NCBI GenBank assembly: GCA_001683735.1
Contig: LUGG01000003.1
Coordinates: 62,001-126,000 of the forward strand
Length of the DNA stretch: 64,000 nt
From: Grifola frondosa
Taxonomy: Eukaryota; Basidiomycota; Agaricomycetes; Polyporales; Grifolaceae
Direction of reading: 5' to 3'
Positions 12,801 through 24,699 of this stretch are shown in pieces. Position numbers and translations under genes: made by a program. The first letter of the stretch is position 1; the number at the start of each line of letters is the position of its first letter. The notes under the pieces were generated by a model, which saw nothing but the letters and a program-made list of their open reading frames with translations, was not told where the DNA came from and searched no databases.

Positions 12801-14166
12801 AAGAATGCATATATTGGCCAGAGTGATGCGGAACCGAAGCTAGTAGATGTGTAGAGTCGGACCAAACCAGGATGGGGGCTACACAATACTCGACGTCGGG
12901 GGAATCATCGGGTTTCGAGGCTGCGCACGTATTTCCTTGTCCGCCTCGAGCATGGCGTCCGAGTTGTACGTATCGGTATAAACGTGCTCCGGTGGAGGGG
13001 TGGTGCCAGAAGGGGAGTCCGCCTGCCAGAAAAGTTCGAACGGGACCCAGTGGTACTGGCGAGATGAGAGATTACGGAAGGATGCCTTGAGGACCTCAAT
13101 GATCGGGCGCACAAATACTCCTCTAACCTCGAAGGTGGGAGCCACGTCTGGAGTCCCAGTGTTCTCCGCGCTTCGGTAATTTGACGTTGATAATTTCCTC
13201 GTGCCAGCCATCAGCCGCAGAGAACGCCGCATCAGTTTGAGTGAAATTATCAATGCGTTTCAACTCTCGGGTGGAGCTGAAATGCTTGAGGTGCTGGAGT
13301 CGAAGTCATCGCGAGGAGGACTTCCTGGACCAGACGATCCAGGTCGGCAGCAGACTTGTGTGGAGAAGCTAGTACCACTTCATTAAGCGGAATGTAGAAG
13401 TTGAGGAAGGGAGCAAATGAGGTCTTGAGTTTGTCGAGCGCGTGTCCGACAGAGAAACCAAAGCCAGAAAGCGGGTCAACCTCTCTTGGGTCACGAGGTG
13501 CCTTTGCATGTGTGGGCATCCACGAATGAATCCAGGGAGAGGTCGTCCTCCGGGTCGGAGCGTGGCCGAACAAAATAGTGCCGGAAGACTCCGAAGTTAT
13601 TCGGCGCAGAGTCAATGTGATCAGGAGCTGCGTCGGGGACTCTGGACGAGGAGGGTATTTTCTGGAGGCTCTGGCTGGGCAACTTTAGTGACACGGACGC
13701 GCTTAGGCTTAGGAGGTGGACGAGTGATGTGAGCAGGAAGGCCGCGCAGGTTTGTCGGCAGATAGTCATTGAACATGATGGGAGCGATTCGTCTGCGACC
13801 ATATCTGCTGAATGTTCCCTCTGGCTCTGGGACGACCTCAACAGGAGGGATATGTAACTAAAACAAATATTATTTTTATTTCAGTGCGCATATACGCTGC
13901 ACCACATGCGTTACATACCTCCTCAAATTCGCGCGCCTCGCGCGCCCTTTGCCGTTCCTCTTCGGCTGCCTTTTCCTCCTCAATGCGACGCAGCTTGAGG
14001 GAATGCAGGTGCTCATTCCTCTGCAAAATTCCTGCCTTGGCTTTTTCTCGTCGCGCTTGAGTCCACCGTTGAGGAGATTTTGCCATGGCTTGCAGTTCGG
14101 CCGATGATGCTTCAACGCGCCATCTTTGGCAAAAGGCTTGTTGCAGCCCTCGCAGGTGAGTACCAT
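9857..14166 (-). pseudogene. Plavaka-type (CACTA-like) DNA transposase relic
   Basis: Class II transposase typical of Agaricomycetes. From the N-terminus at 14166: a C2H2-type finger (LTCEGCNKPFAKDG...HHRPNC), an Arg/Glu-rich coiled segment near 13930-14080 (LKLRRIEEEKAAEEERQRAR), the FGVFRHYFVRPRSDPEDD block near 13530, the core PDLMHEFELG and FKAIFTHNLRLL near 12030, RYRQVPTFGRDTIRKFG and AARDFEDILQ near 11800-11870, then the C-terminal module at 10216-10833 (KVVRINYTTYDMRRAQDSIN, YARVLSIFHVNA). The end reads FVDRDMFMRYNGGGVGH and runs into an extremely Glu/Asp-rich tail. The coding sequence is broken by several single-base frame slips and apparent in-frame stops, so it is probably inactive. 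Element ends were not defined: no terminal inverted repeats were found by eye. Confidence 0.8.
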
Positions 14167-14226
14167 GAAAATTAATAGCAGCGAGACCACGATGAACGAT
14201 GAAGGAGGATGCATAATACCGTCATG

Positions 14227-14273
14227 CCCAAAAGAGGAAGGCATTCTTTGGATATATGCCTTCCTCTTTTGGG
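14227..14273. repeat. Perfect 17-bp inverted repeat (hairpin)
   Basis: Arms at 14227-14243 (CCCAAAAGAGGAAGGCA) and 14257-14273 are exact reverse complements around a 13-nt loop. The structure sits just upstream of the transposase start and about 190 nt from the start of the divergent gene, in their shared intergenic region. Confidence 0.9.
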
Positions 14274-14357
14274 ACCCCAAACCCCAGCAAGACGCGTCGC
14301 GTCCACGTGATGCATGCTTTAAGGTTTCCCCAGATGCATTTTGACATGTCTTGACGC

Positions 14358-14364
14358 TATAAAA
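14358..14364 (+). promoter_or_regulatory. TATA box of DUF6698-like gene
   Basis: TATAAAA followed by GGGG, about 100 nt upstream of the ATG at 14463. A pyrimidine-rich stretch lies in between, as is usual for fungal core promoters. Confidence 0.55.
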
Positions 14365-14462
14365 GGGGATACAACGAGACTTGGTACGCTAACTCCCCGC
14401 CTCTCTTTGCTCTCATCCCGCCCTCATCCGACGCTTTCTCCACCTCTTCCGACGCCAACACC

Positions 14463-16528
14463 ATGAGCTCCCGCATCAACAAGAAAGCCAAGCCTAGCGC
14501 CTACACAGGCGCTGATCGACGCAAGGTACGCGAAGATTCAAGATTAGCTTCCCCGCATTCTGCCCCGCAGATGTCGGGTTACTCACTTTGGTTTAGGCCG
14601 TGGAATCTCCTCCTCGTCGAGCGCCCCAGAACCCTCTCCCAATCCTTCAGATACCGGTCATCGTGGATGCATGCCGGAACGTTTTGGAAGAGTCATCGCT
14701 CAGACAGTCCCCGCCTCCCTGCAGGCGGCCCTCCCACTTCCTCAAGCCGGACCGATACCTCACCCAGTTCTCCGGTCCGCAATGCTTCGATGGCCGCCGC
14801 CGCGAAGATGATGCGGAGCTATCCGACCCGAGAGCATCGCGCCCGCCTAGATGATCGGAACCCGACATATGACCCCTTCTATCGCGAGGTGATGCGCGAA
14901 CTTCGCATCTCCAAGCGCAAGGGGTGGAGCCTGACGTGAGTTCTCCGCATATATGTGCATGTATGCTTACCTTTTTTGTCAGGGAGACTTGTTCACCTGG
15001 CGCGGTGCTCAAGGATGCGGACGGTTTTACTTTCGCGCACGGCCCCTTCCTCCCCATCTTCCATGTAATCTCCCTTGGTTCAACCTGCACGAGCGGATGA
15101 CCCTGTGGCCACCGTGCTGGAGATGCCTGCGTTCAAACAGTTGTGCATAAATTCATCTTCCCATTTGGACCAATACTAACCTGTTCATGCACTAGTGTTG
15201 TGGCAGAGATCGTGGCACTCTTGGCTGCCTTCGCCGATCTCTGCGAGAAGGTTCCGTTCATGGGTATGCTTCTTGATGACCTCAGGAAGAGCCCGACCGG
15301 GATATTTATGCTCAGCCACTTCGTAAGTTGTTTCATATTGATTTCTACTCCTACGTTATTGCTAATACCTTTTGCCAGCTCGACGCTCATGCACGTTTCG
15401 CGCGCTCGGATGATCTGGGTGCGCTGAGTACGATTCCATGCAGTACATCGAGGATGTAACCCTTCGGGACGGGAAAGTTATTCGCTACATGGCCGGAATC
15501 AGAAGACCTACCGTGGCTTCAAAGACCTGGCCACCGATGTCTTTATGTCCACGCCAGATGCTGGACCAGTACGACGACGATCCCGAATTGTGAGTCCTTC
15601 CATAGTGTAATCGTGGACTTACTTCTTCATGTGGACTAGGTTTCGTTGCAAGGTTCGGGAGGGCAACATCAGGATCCGCGCAAACGACTTCCCCACTTTC
15701 CTATATGCCGACGGTCAGTTTGATCTGAACAACATGGACACGGGGCTCTGCATGGGGGAGTATCTCGTCCGGGTGAGTTCTCGTTTTCATATTTTGATAT
15801 CCAGACTACTTATAATTCCCTTTGACAGTGCTTCCGTCATGTGTACACGGGCAAGCGCACCGCCATGTCCGCACCTACATGGATGGCGAAGGGCGGACGC
15901 AAACCGATCTCGGAGTTGAACGGAATGACGACGGTCACTCCGCGAAGTATTGCGTACATCGCGGTGCTCGTATGTACATATTATTGAACGCTTGCTCACC
16001 AACTTCCTTACCAGCGCGCTTCATTCTGAACGATCAAGATGGTTGGAGCGCCAACGACAACAAATTTATCGGAGCCGACTTCTACAAGAACATCATCAAT
16101 TTATTTGATGATGCGGAGTGGGCGGCAGCAACATTAAGATGGTGGAATCTGTACGTATCGTAGCTACACTGACATTCTACTAACTAACATATGCTCCAGG
16201 CAAGTCTTCGGTTGTGCGGACTCAGACACCGACGACTCGGACAACGACGATGGCCCAGGTGGCAATCAAGTTGCCTCCATTGCCGCTCAGCGCGCTGCCC
16301 GACAGAAGAAGCAAGCAGCGGAGAGGCATTACGCAAAAATGCGCTCTCCCTATGGTGTCGCCAGTGACGATGAAGACACAGCGGACCTTAAGAGGTATGG
16401 CCACCTGGACCACGACGACGACGACGACGACGACTATTATGGCTATGTATCCCCCCATGAGGATGAGGACGTCGAAAGGGGAGCGCTCTGAGGAAGACAT
16501 CGAGCCGGCGCAGAGCCCGGAAGCCTAG
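14463..16528 (+). CDS. DUF6698-like protein of unknown function
   Basis: Multi-exon gene starting MSSRINKKAKPSAYTGADRRK. Later exons give LDDRNPTYDPFYREVMRELR, ALLAAFADLCEKVPFMGMLL, NDFPTFLYADGQFDLNNMD, YLVRCFRHVYTGKR, TPRSIAYIAVLARFILNDQD and AATLRWWNLQVFG. The order of an FLY-D/N block, a TP-x-S-I-A-Y block and a terminal WWN-x-x-VF resembles what I recall of the Agaricomycete DUF6698 family; that assignment is from memory and moderate. The C-terminus is charged (DSDTDDSDNDDG) with a run of Asp near 16418, followed by an acidic tail with a stop at 16526-16528. Introns of about 50-60 nt have GT-AG ends. It is divergent from the transposase and shares its promoter region, so it may be transposon cargo or a neighbouring expanded family member. 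Confidence 0.6.
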
Positions 16529-18149
16529 TAAGTTAGTTTTTTGCACTCTCCGTCCATCTCACGCTTCACTGAAATATATTCACTCAGATGTCCTGTCTCA
16601 CTCTGTTCTTCGCTCCTCTCTGCAACACTGTTTACTCACGCTTTGCTGTTTTGTGCATGCTGCGCTCTCTTGTTCACACTTTGCGATCTTGCTCACGCTT
16701 TGCCCGTCGCTCCTCTCTGAAGCTCTCCCTGTTCCACTTCCCGCTCCCCACGCTGGCGGTTCACTGACTTTGCTCTGCATGCTCGCGCCTCATTTACTTC
16801 TTCAATGTGCTCACTTAGATTGTAGGTAATTGCATGTTTGTAGCTGTAATTACATACTTGGAGCTCCGGATAAAATGAAACGTATTATTGGTATTCTAAT
16901 CTATGAAAACACGAGAGCCGCAAAACATGAGAAGCACTTCTGACCACTGGAAATCATGCACCGGCCATTTGAAATGCCCTAGATATGATTAGGAGATACG
17001 TACCGGGTTCTTCAAATCTGGTGCCTAACCTTACCTGAATATATTGCGCTTCTTGTCAGCATTGGTAATAGCAGGATATGTGGTCGGCAAGATATTGCAT
17101 CCGGGTACAAGCGCTCGGTGATCGATTCTATTGGCTGGCGGATGTTGCCAACCCATATGTCAGGTTTTGAGGCGTTTACAAGGATCACGCAGTCTTAGAT
17201 TCAATTTTGGGGTATGTATTTACATATAATTGTAGATAACAGCGGAGGGACTTCGCTGATGTCATTCATTACATCTAATGAGAATTGAACGTGAACCAAA
17301 TCTGGGGATGAAGGGAAGAATGGATCAGACTTGCTGCGTTGAATGGGATAAAACAAAGTGAATGGACATATGACAAAGTTGGTTGAATGCCATGTGTAAG
17401 ATGACAAACATTTTATACCAATGGTGGTGGTAGAGCTGGGTCTCAGTGGCGGATAAATTTTATATTTCGTGACATATTCACTAATCAGCATTCGTGGACC
17501 TAGCAGTTTCATACGTGAACAACATACTCGTTCGATTGTCTCACACGGAACGTCAATGAATCAAGGCACTTGTCCTTCCATAACACGTAACGCATATGTT
17601 CAAGCTTCCCTGAAATGTTGCTCCAGAATTGACACAGAAATAGACCTTCTATGGGCATTCATCAAACCATAACTGATGAGCATTACTCACTGGTTGGGCA
17701 CTGGTGTTAGAGGAACAACTCGTTTGAGGTGACAACGGATGCAATCAACATGGTTTAAGGTCTCCTTGTCAATTCATGTTCCCCAACATGGACGCCTGCA
17801 TATGGGGTCTCGCACCGTCGCATTGTCACGATGTATCGCACAAGTGGAGGTTTGAACTACCTATTGAGTCTAATCATAGGACTAGGCCCGCAGTCATGCT
17901 TGATATTCCATTCAACTGTAAAGACATCCAAAGATCAGGAGGTAAACGCACGGAACCACTTCTGAGAATGTCCTATCCCGTTCCAAAATCGCATCTCAAT
18001 TCATTTGAAATCAGATTATCGGATTATCAACAACTCCAAGCCATTGTAGTACTTCCGCCAAGTGAATACAGCCTGTCGAAAGGTCACCTGAACGATACGA
18101 GTAAGCGCAAGACCGAGAACATGAGAATATTTCATAACGAATATGGGAC
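16529..18149. other. Gene-poor stretch with pyrimidine-rich patch
   Basis: 16590-16800 is a C/T-rich patch with repeated words such as GCTCACGCTTTGC and CGCTCCTCTCTG. A 141-codon plus-strand ORF at 17776-18201 gives no recognisable domain and runs into repeat family B. Nothing else is supported. Confidence 0.4.
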
Positions 18150-18600
18150 GCACGTTTCAGGCATTGAAGGAGTTTTTGCATCACAGGTGATCAACGATTG
18201 ATGTACTATTTCTTGTAACATTCGACATTCGAGTGATATTGTCATCGCATGGCTGTGACCAGCTTGCGTCAATATCCATAAATTCTTCATCCAACTGCAG
18301 CGTTGTGCACGATCCAAGCACTTCCCTGGAAGTTTCTTGCTAGGACCAGTGATGGAATAGATATTTCAGCAAAAAGAACCAATAACTTCAATTTTGAGTC
18401 AATTTGGAAATCCAGACTTGGTCATAGATAGCTTGGGGACAATGTCTCCTGCACCGCAGACTATCCGCATCCATCCGCACCTGTACACTCCTATGAATAT
18501 CATTGATCGGGGTGTGATGATTCGAGACACGTCGAGGCTCAACGTACTTGTTTATGGACTGCTCCTTCCACCACATGCTTCCCAGTGGACGTATCTCCGT
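18150..18600 (+). repeat. Dispersed repeat family B, copy 1
   Basis: Matches 27195-27575 in the same orientation. Shared landmarks are TTGATGTACTATTTC near 18198, then CTTCAATTTTGAGTC near 18388, and CGCATCCATCCGCACCTGTA at about 18467 followed by TGATCGGGGTGTGATG. The second half is the better conserved. A 70-codon ORF spans it, but it is more likely a repeat than a gene. Confidence 0.65.
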
Positions 18601-18874
18601 CGGTGAGTGGAAGCATTGCATCAGTAATCCTGAAGCTTTTGACACTGAGACTGGTTGACATCACACGACACTGACTTGTTGCCCACTCATACGAGACAAC
18701 ATAACAGAAATATCTGTCGCTGTCAACACGGGCGTTCCAACCTGTTTCCAACAGCCAATAGCGACGAAACAAATATTGCTCTGAGACGTCTGCGTTAGAT
18801 TTTTTGACTGAATCTAATGAGAGGCTCACTGATACGATCGGCGGTACTGAGGAGGAGGAGGAGAAGGTGGATTG

Positions 18875-19260
18875 CTTCTGATGGTGAAGTAAACTACAAC
18901 AAATCGGACGCAGTTCGACCGGTAATCTACCCACTATCAACGAACTCTGTTTAGATCAGCCCCCCACGCACTACCTGTTGCTATCTACTGAGCCCATGAG
19001 TGAGTCAACTCCGTGAACACGAAGTCCCCAGCTGCGCTTCGGGGAAACACCAGCACTAGGGGAACGCAAACACAGCAGCAACAGGCCATCAGCCACAAGC
19101 ACGGGTGCACTGGGCCAGCGCACTCACCGTTGCCTATAGCGCCAGTACGGGGCGACCGGTTGTACAGACATTCGCCTCTCGCTTCGCAGCGTGTCACGCG
19201 ACAGGCAATGCCAGGAATTGGTCCCGGGTTGAGATCTGAAGAGGGGGACCACTGCGCATA
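18875..19260 (+). repeat. Dispersed repeat family A, copy 2
   Basis: Same-orientation match of 6095-6480 (see there). It directly follows family B copy 1 after about 270 nt. Confidence 0.6.
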
Positions 19261-19905
19261 ACTCGAAGATGGTGTGCACGTACTCCGCGAGCAGTTCCAC
19301 AATAGGCCAATGCGACAGAAGGGCGCGCAGGAAGTCCAAGCTTCCCAGCTCTCGGCGCTGGTGGAGCAGCGAGGGGACATGCACAACAGCGTCACCAGGA
19401 ATGCCTCACGTTGTCGTGTATTTCCAGCGATCGGTATTAAACAACCACTACTTTTACCAAACAATCAAAAGACTATCTGACGAGAGTAATATTTGTTTTA
19501 TAGCGAGGGGTTATTTCCTAGAAATGACGGGTGCACCAAGCTTGACGGGGTTTCCTACTTTTCCGGACAGAGGCTCAGTCGAGTTCGGTTGTGAAAGCGT
19601 ACTTTCTACTTTTCACAAGGATCACAATGCTCTGTGGTTTCGTTCTACGGTGTTCAATTACTCGAAATATACCTGTGGGGACTAGAAACAATAGCAAGGC
19701 TTGACTTAAATAGCCTGCTCTGTCAGTACACTACAAACTTCCTACAAAGTCACTGCCTTGGTGCAGTACTTTGCTACTATGACGAATTCCGCCTGGCGAA
19801 TGGGGAAATGCTCCTGGACTTCTTTCCAGAGACTTATACTCCTCAATCCACTCACAGGACAACTATCCAAACAATAACAAACTCTTTCTTAACACTGCTC
19901 ACCTG
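19261..19905. other. Unassigned sequence between repeats
   Basis: Overlapping short ORFs without domains. Probably old repeat DNA. Confidence 0.3.
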
Positions 19906-19908
19906 GTG

Positions 19909-20205
19909 CCTTTGCGACAGGGCTTCTGTCCTAACAAAGGTCTGACAACTAATCTGCCTAAACTTGCGCTCCCAAAGTCTCTTGCTTTGGCAAGCTAACA
20001 ATCTAGGTCAGTAACTTCTGATCTTTTTTCCTAACCTTGTGCTTCCAGAATCTCTTGTCTGGACAGTTGACAATTTAGGTAACTTCCTTTGCGACAGAAC
20101 TCTGTCCTAACAAAGGTCTTGACAATCTTCAACCTTTTGCCTGAACTTGCACTTCCAAAGTCTCTTGCTTTGGCAAGTTAACAATCCAGGTCAATACTTA
20201 GTAAG
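19909..20205 (+). repeat. Stem-loop-rich direct repeats
   Basis: Two related units of about 100 bp (from 19909 and from 20089) share TTTGCGACAG...CTGTCCTAACAAAGGTCT and CCAAAGTCTCTTGCTTTGGC. A third half-unit near 20045 carries a variant (CCAGAATCTCTTGTCTGGAC). Each unit contains nested inverted repeats such as CCAAAG/CTTTGG and CCTTTG/CAAAGG. It may be part of a decayed retroelement. Confidence 0.6.
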
Positions 20206-20364
20206 CAGATGGGCCTAGGCAATACTTCTGATGTGCCTCAAGTTAAGAGAAAGAATATAAATTGTGAGGGAGTGCTACTGAGGGAGGAATCTGGGGGGGG
20301 AAGAATATATTCGAATGATTTGGGCGATTTTTCGCTCACCCTTATAACCCTCCTGAATCCTTCC

Positions 20365-20391
20365 ATTCTATTCTATTCTATTCTATTCTAT
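20365..20391 (+). repeat. ATTCT microsatellite
   Basis: Five tandem ATTCT units. The flanking 20400-20760 is AT-rich with many TTCTGGA-like words, again suggestive of decayed LTR or element sequence. Confidence 0.85.
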
Positions 20392-20782
20392 GGCTGACTA
20401 ATCCCCTTCTTGCTTACCAATCCACTCCCAATGCTTACCAATCCACCAATTTTCCTGCTGACGAATGGCTTTTGGAAGTTGCTGGAAGCATCTCTAACCT
20501 GCTAGTATTTTCTGCACAGTTCTGTCTCCTTCTGGACAATTCTCCCAGGTTCTATAAGTTCCTAGGATGTTCTCCATGATCCTATGTTATTCTGGAATCT
20601 GTCAGAATATTCTGGAAATTTCCTTGAGCTTCTGGATTATTCCAGGACATTCTGAAGTAGAAATTTCGATTAAAGTCCTTCTTTTGGAGACTGTAATCTT
20701 CTGGAAAGTTCCGGAAACTTCTTCTCTGCTAGGCTATTCCGGAATGTTCATGAATATGAAGCCACAGGTCTATTTGTCCATG

Positions 20783-21321
20783 TCACAGTTGCCACAGTGT
20801 CCATTTGCTGATCCAATCCAGATTATATGATATGGATTTGGTGAAATGTGCTGAGTAATGACAAATGTGTGCAAATAGAGAGGAATGGGATAAGTCTTTG
20901 CATAGCATAGATGTGTCCCTAATTATCCTGCACTTTCTTTTGCAGCTTGCTTCTTTATCATTATTTTCTTCATCATGGAAACTCGCAAGGGTATGCTGTC
21001 TCGATGATGTGGTTTCCATCCTATCTTCTGACCAATCTGATAACTCCTTTTCTGCCATGCTCTCTTTCCTGCAGGTCTTTGTATTACCGGCTTGGGTAGG
21101 GGAGCGTAAAGGCCATCTTCTAATTCTTCATCAATATGCTCTTCTGATTTCTCACTTTCTTCTGCTATAGTCTCCTCTTCTAATGCGTTAGTGTCTTCAT
21201 AAGTGACACTTTGAGAGAGAGGGTGTTCATATAGAGAACTGCTTGGAATCATGACGAAAGTTGGGAGTAACTGACAGTGGACGAAATAAATGAGGATATA
21301 ATGACGAAATGTAATCGACAT
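20783..21321 (-). other. Unidentified ORF(s) in repeat-rich DNA
   Basis: A minus-strand ORF at 20923-21321 encodes an acidic stretch (EEETIAEESEKSEEHIDEE) followed by a basic end. No domain is recognised; it could be a remnant of an element ORF. Confidence 0.25.
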
Positions 21322-21651
21322 TGACCATATTCGTACATAGCCTTGTTGCTCGAAATTAATGGGTATAGGTCATAACACGTGACATATTCTCGATATGGTT
21401 GACACTGCGTAATCCTTTTGATAAGTGACTAGCACTTGACTTTGCTGCCACCTAACATTGCCAATTGTGTCTACAATAGGTATGTTATAGGATTATTGGT
21501 GATAAGTATATCGATGAAACGTTGTTGACTTTATAGTTGGAATAGATTTGATTCGTATCGCAATACATTTATTCCAACAGTCAGTTGCCTGCGTAGTTTG
21601 CTCATCGTAACTAATTGAGCAAGCTACTGATCAGCCATTTCGATTGATATA

Positions 21652-22035
21652 GTGTCCTTCTTTGAACTCTCTGCTGAAACTCGCTACGACTTCATCGTTC
21701 ATTCTCGGGCTGTTGCTGATGCACTCGACATCGGGGCTAGGCAGATTCGTCATGATATTCGAGTACTGGGACGACTTCGGAGTGATGGCCGTTCGGTACA
21801 TATCGGTTATCCTGACCGGTTCATTCTCTATCTCGGGGAGAGCTATCTCGAGCAACTTCTTCGGCGCATTACTAATGATGACCATGTCCCTCTCCGCACA
21901 TTATTCAATCTGCGACGTTTCCATACTCGGTTTCCACGATTATATCGCAAACGCCTTTATGTGATTCGGTGCCTTGGTACATCCCATCTCTTGACTACTA
22001 TATTTAGGGAGGATGAGGATTTCTTTTGGGCCTGA
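21652..22035 (+). other. Unidentified ORF, 127 codons
   Basis: Arg/Leu-rich product beginning MSFFELSAETRYDF and ending REDEDFFWA. No recognised family. It lies beside the LINE 3' fragment and may be element-derived. Confidence 0.3.
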
Positions 22036-22139
22036 AGAAGTAGTATAGATCTGATTCTATGTAGTACTTCTTTTGTAGGATTATTTCAATATTGACAGTC
22101 CTTCCTAATGAGTATGAGATGCTAGTGGTGCCAGACTTG

Positions 22140-22690
22140 AGATGTGCTGATCAATGGTCACATTGCCATGTTCGAGTACCAATCCATTTTGGTGCACGAC
22201 AGCATGCCGCGAGCACCCGCCCATCTTCACAATCTAGCAGAGTATGTGTCTCGTCTTCCACTGCCCATGGCTGCCTACAGAAGCAGCACACCCACCATTC
22301 GCGGGGAACATCGCCGCTCCCATCCGCCAATCTCCAGTGCTGCCCGACAGCGAGCGGGTGGTCGGCGGCGAGCAACGAGTGAGTGCGCGCCTGTGTTCGC
22401 GCGTGGGCACCCGAAGGTACTCCCTGAAAACATGGAGCTTGTGGTGCAGGGCCCCCGTGGCCGTGAAATCGACACGCTCCCGCAGTAGCACGAGGCGACG
22501 GGATGCGCGCAGCTCCCATTCCACATATGCGAGGAAGGAGGCATGGACATCAGCGAGGCACTGCTCGACCATGGCCAACGATGGCAGCTGACAGTAGTTG
22601 AGACTCACGGGCACTTCAAGGGCCCGCAGCGCGTGGTAGAGATCACTGACCCAGGATGCAAAACCACGCATCGCGAGACCGCGATGTCAC
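22140..22690 (-). mobile_element. LINE (non-LTR retrotransposon) 3' coding fragment
   Basis: C-terminal part of the retrotransposon polyprotein. The minus strand reads WVSDLYHALRALEVPVSL, then HRRALTRCS and, after a frame slip, VPREWWVCCFCRQPWAVEDE followed by THTLLDCEDG, a Cys/His knuckle-like end (C-x2-C...H...C) typical of fungal LINE ORFs. It continues the element at 24700-26256, from which it is separated by an insertion. Confidence 0.65.
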
Positions 22691-24690
22691 GCACAAAGCG
22701 TTTGGTACCTGGACATGGCAAAATAACATCAATTTTGCACATCCTGTCATCAATAAGTAACATGACATGGGACATCAAATCGGGAACGTGGTCACGTGCT
22801 TATACTCATAAATAAAGCACAACTCTGTTCAACCGTTCCCAGGCATTCTTGTTCCTGTCCATCACCATCATGCAGGCAATTTCGTACCCTCGTGATACTC
22901 AGGTTCCCTACTATCGGGTGCATCGACAGACTCGTAAACATATCCTCATCCTCGATCCAGTCCAGGATCATCTTATCCCAATCTATTTTTCTGGTCCCCT
23001 TCGTCTTTTGGGACCCAACATCGAGTTTACAGGACGAATCACCCGCATCCTTCAATTTCAGGAGACTCGAGTCATTGTTGCTGTGGAGCATTACACAGGC
23101 ACCCAGGAAGTTGCAGTGGGCATTCCCTATTCCATTCTAGCCATGTTTGAATGGTTGGATGCATGGATCATTCGGAACATTGCTCATCGCAGAGGAATGT
23201 TGAAGCCGAACAGCGATATAGTCGAATTGCCGAAGAACATGCTGCAAGCAGGAGATGCGAGACTGATGGATGACTTTCTACTGATCTATGAGGGACATGG
23301 ATGGAAGAATTAGGTCACATGACAATGTATCCATTTTCCCACCAATCAGCACTCAGCTCACATTATTTCAAGTCAAAATATGCATTTTTTGTTAAGACAT
23401 TACATAAGAATGATTATAAGAAGGACTACATGACTTGAGAAGTTACAATGGAAGGACCTAGACAAGGCCCAGACCAGTCTACATGTTCTAGCTAAGTCCA
23501 GAATGGCCTAGCCCTTGTCAGAAACTCAATACGACCTAGGCTTGTCAAAAGACACCCTTAAATTTGGAGTGTTATCAGTTGTAACCCCATTTTGCAAGCC
23601 CGGACAGGTCCAGATCAATCACATGACCACCTGGATCATGAGCCCAGACCATCTAGACAAGGCCTAGATGTGGAGATAAGGAGAAAAGTAGGAGATATAA
23701 ATAGAATTGAAAGATTTAGTGTAGAAATAAGCTTAGTTAGGAAAACTTTGTACTGAATTCGTAGTTTTGATACTTTTGTAACATAGTTTAGAATGTTCCA
23801 TGACTAAGACATGATCAGATGACCTCAGATGAACTCTGATTTGTCAGCACTAATTCAGAAAAGCCAAGTCAGGACCAATCAGGATTGACCATGGATAATC
23901 ATGATCAGTCGTGATTAGTCAGGATTTGAGGTGGATTAGTAAGGCAACCCAGAAATGAGTCAGGGGGAGTCAGAGTGAGTCATTTCCATGGAATGTTCTG
24001 GAATTTCCTCAGGGTATAAAAGCAGGCCAAACTGCCCCCTGAGAGCAATATAGTTTTTATCCACTTTCACCCCAGACATCTGTGTGCCCTCTCCTTCTGT
24101 GTAATTTCACCTTGGATTGTCACCTGACCAGACTGAGCTCTGGTAGTACAAGTCCAAGAAGAGCATCTCAAGGACCCTACAAGGAAAGTAGGATAGGTTG
24201 AGTACTCTGCAGTAGAATATTCTCAGTAGCAAGACAGCAGATTGCGGCGTAAGGAAAGTGCAAGTTTAAGTTCGAGACAAGAAGTTTCTTGGGCTGTTTG
24301 ACTGTTCAGACAAGTGCTCTGAAAGTACAGACCCAGGCAGGAAGACTCAAGGACCCTACAGGACAGTAGGCAGGTTGAGCACTCTCACAAGACCAGGAAT
24401 TGAAGTCGCAAGTGTTAGCAAGTAATATCCCTGACATTCATTTGGAATCTACGTACCTGAATCTTATATATTTAATAAATCTCGGATTTCCGGACTCGGC
24501 TGAGCCTCTGACCGGAAAAGTAGGAAAACCCGTCACGCTTGGTGCACATTGAAGTATTGAAGGCTTTTAAATTTCTTGCTGCTTATAATTCAGTTTTACT
24601 GAACCCCTTGCTTGAAAAATAAATCCTTTTGTGAACAAATTCTTGTGTTAGAAATTTATTCTCAGACAGGAACTCTCACGTACGTCAATA
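22691..24690. mobile_element. Insertion splitting the LINE, with LTR-like right part
   Basis: The LINE reading stops at both edges of this block. Its right part (about 23570-24685) looks like an LTR: a TATA box (TATAAAA at 24015), AATAAA at 24474 and 24618, many GATCAG/GATTAGTCAGGA words in the upstream part, and an 80-bp direct duplication (24132-24212 and 24310-24388, sharing TCAAGGACCCTACA and GGTTGAG). No second LTR, gag or pol was seen, so a solo LTR or a different element is possible. Exact ends and target duplication were not resolved. Confidence 0.45.
22849..23313 (+). other. Unidentified 154-codon ORF within the insertion
   Basis: Uninterrupted ORF (MFLSITIMQAISYPRD to LIYEGHGWKN) containing RKHILILDPVQDHLIPIYFS and YSILAMFEWLDAWIIRNI. 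No domain is recognised. Its length and lack of stops inside decayed repeat DNA make it more likely coding than chance. It could be cargo of the inserted element. Confidence 0.35.
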
Positions 24691-24699
24691 ACCCCTTAC

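Noticed and set aside
16590..16800. Coding exon in the C/T-rich patch
   Set aside because: Low complexity with repeated words and no splice-compatible frame.
20365..20391. CRISPR-like or telomeric repeat
   Set aside because: Only five ATTCT units without spacers; a simple microsatellite in eukaryotic DNA.
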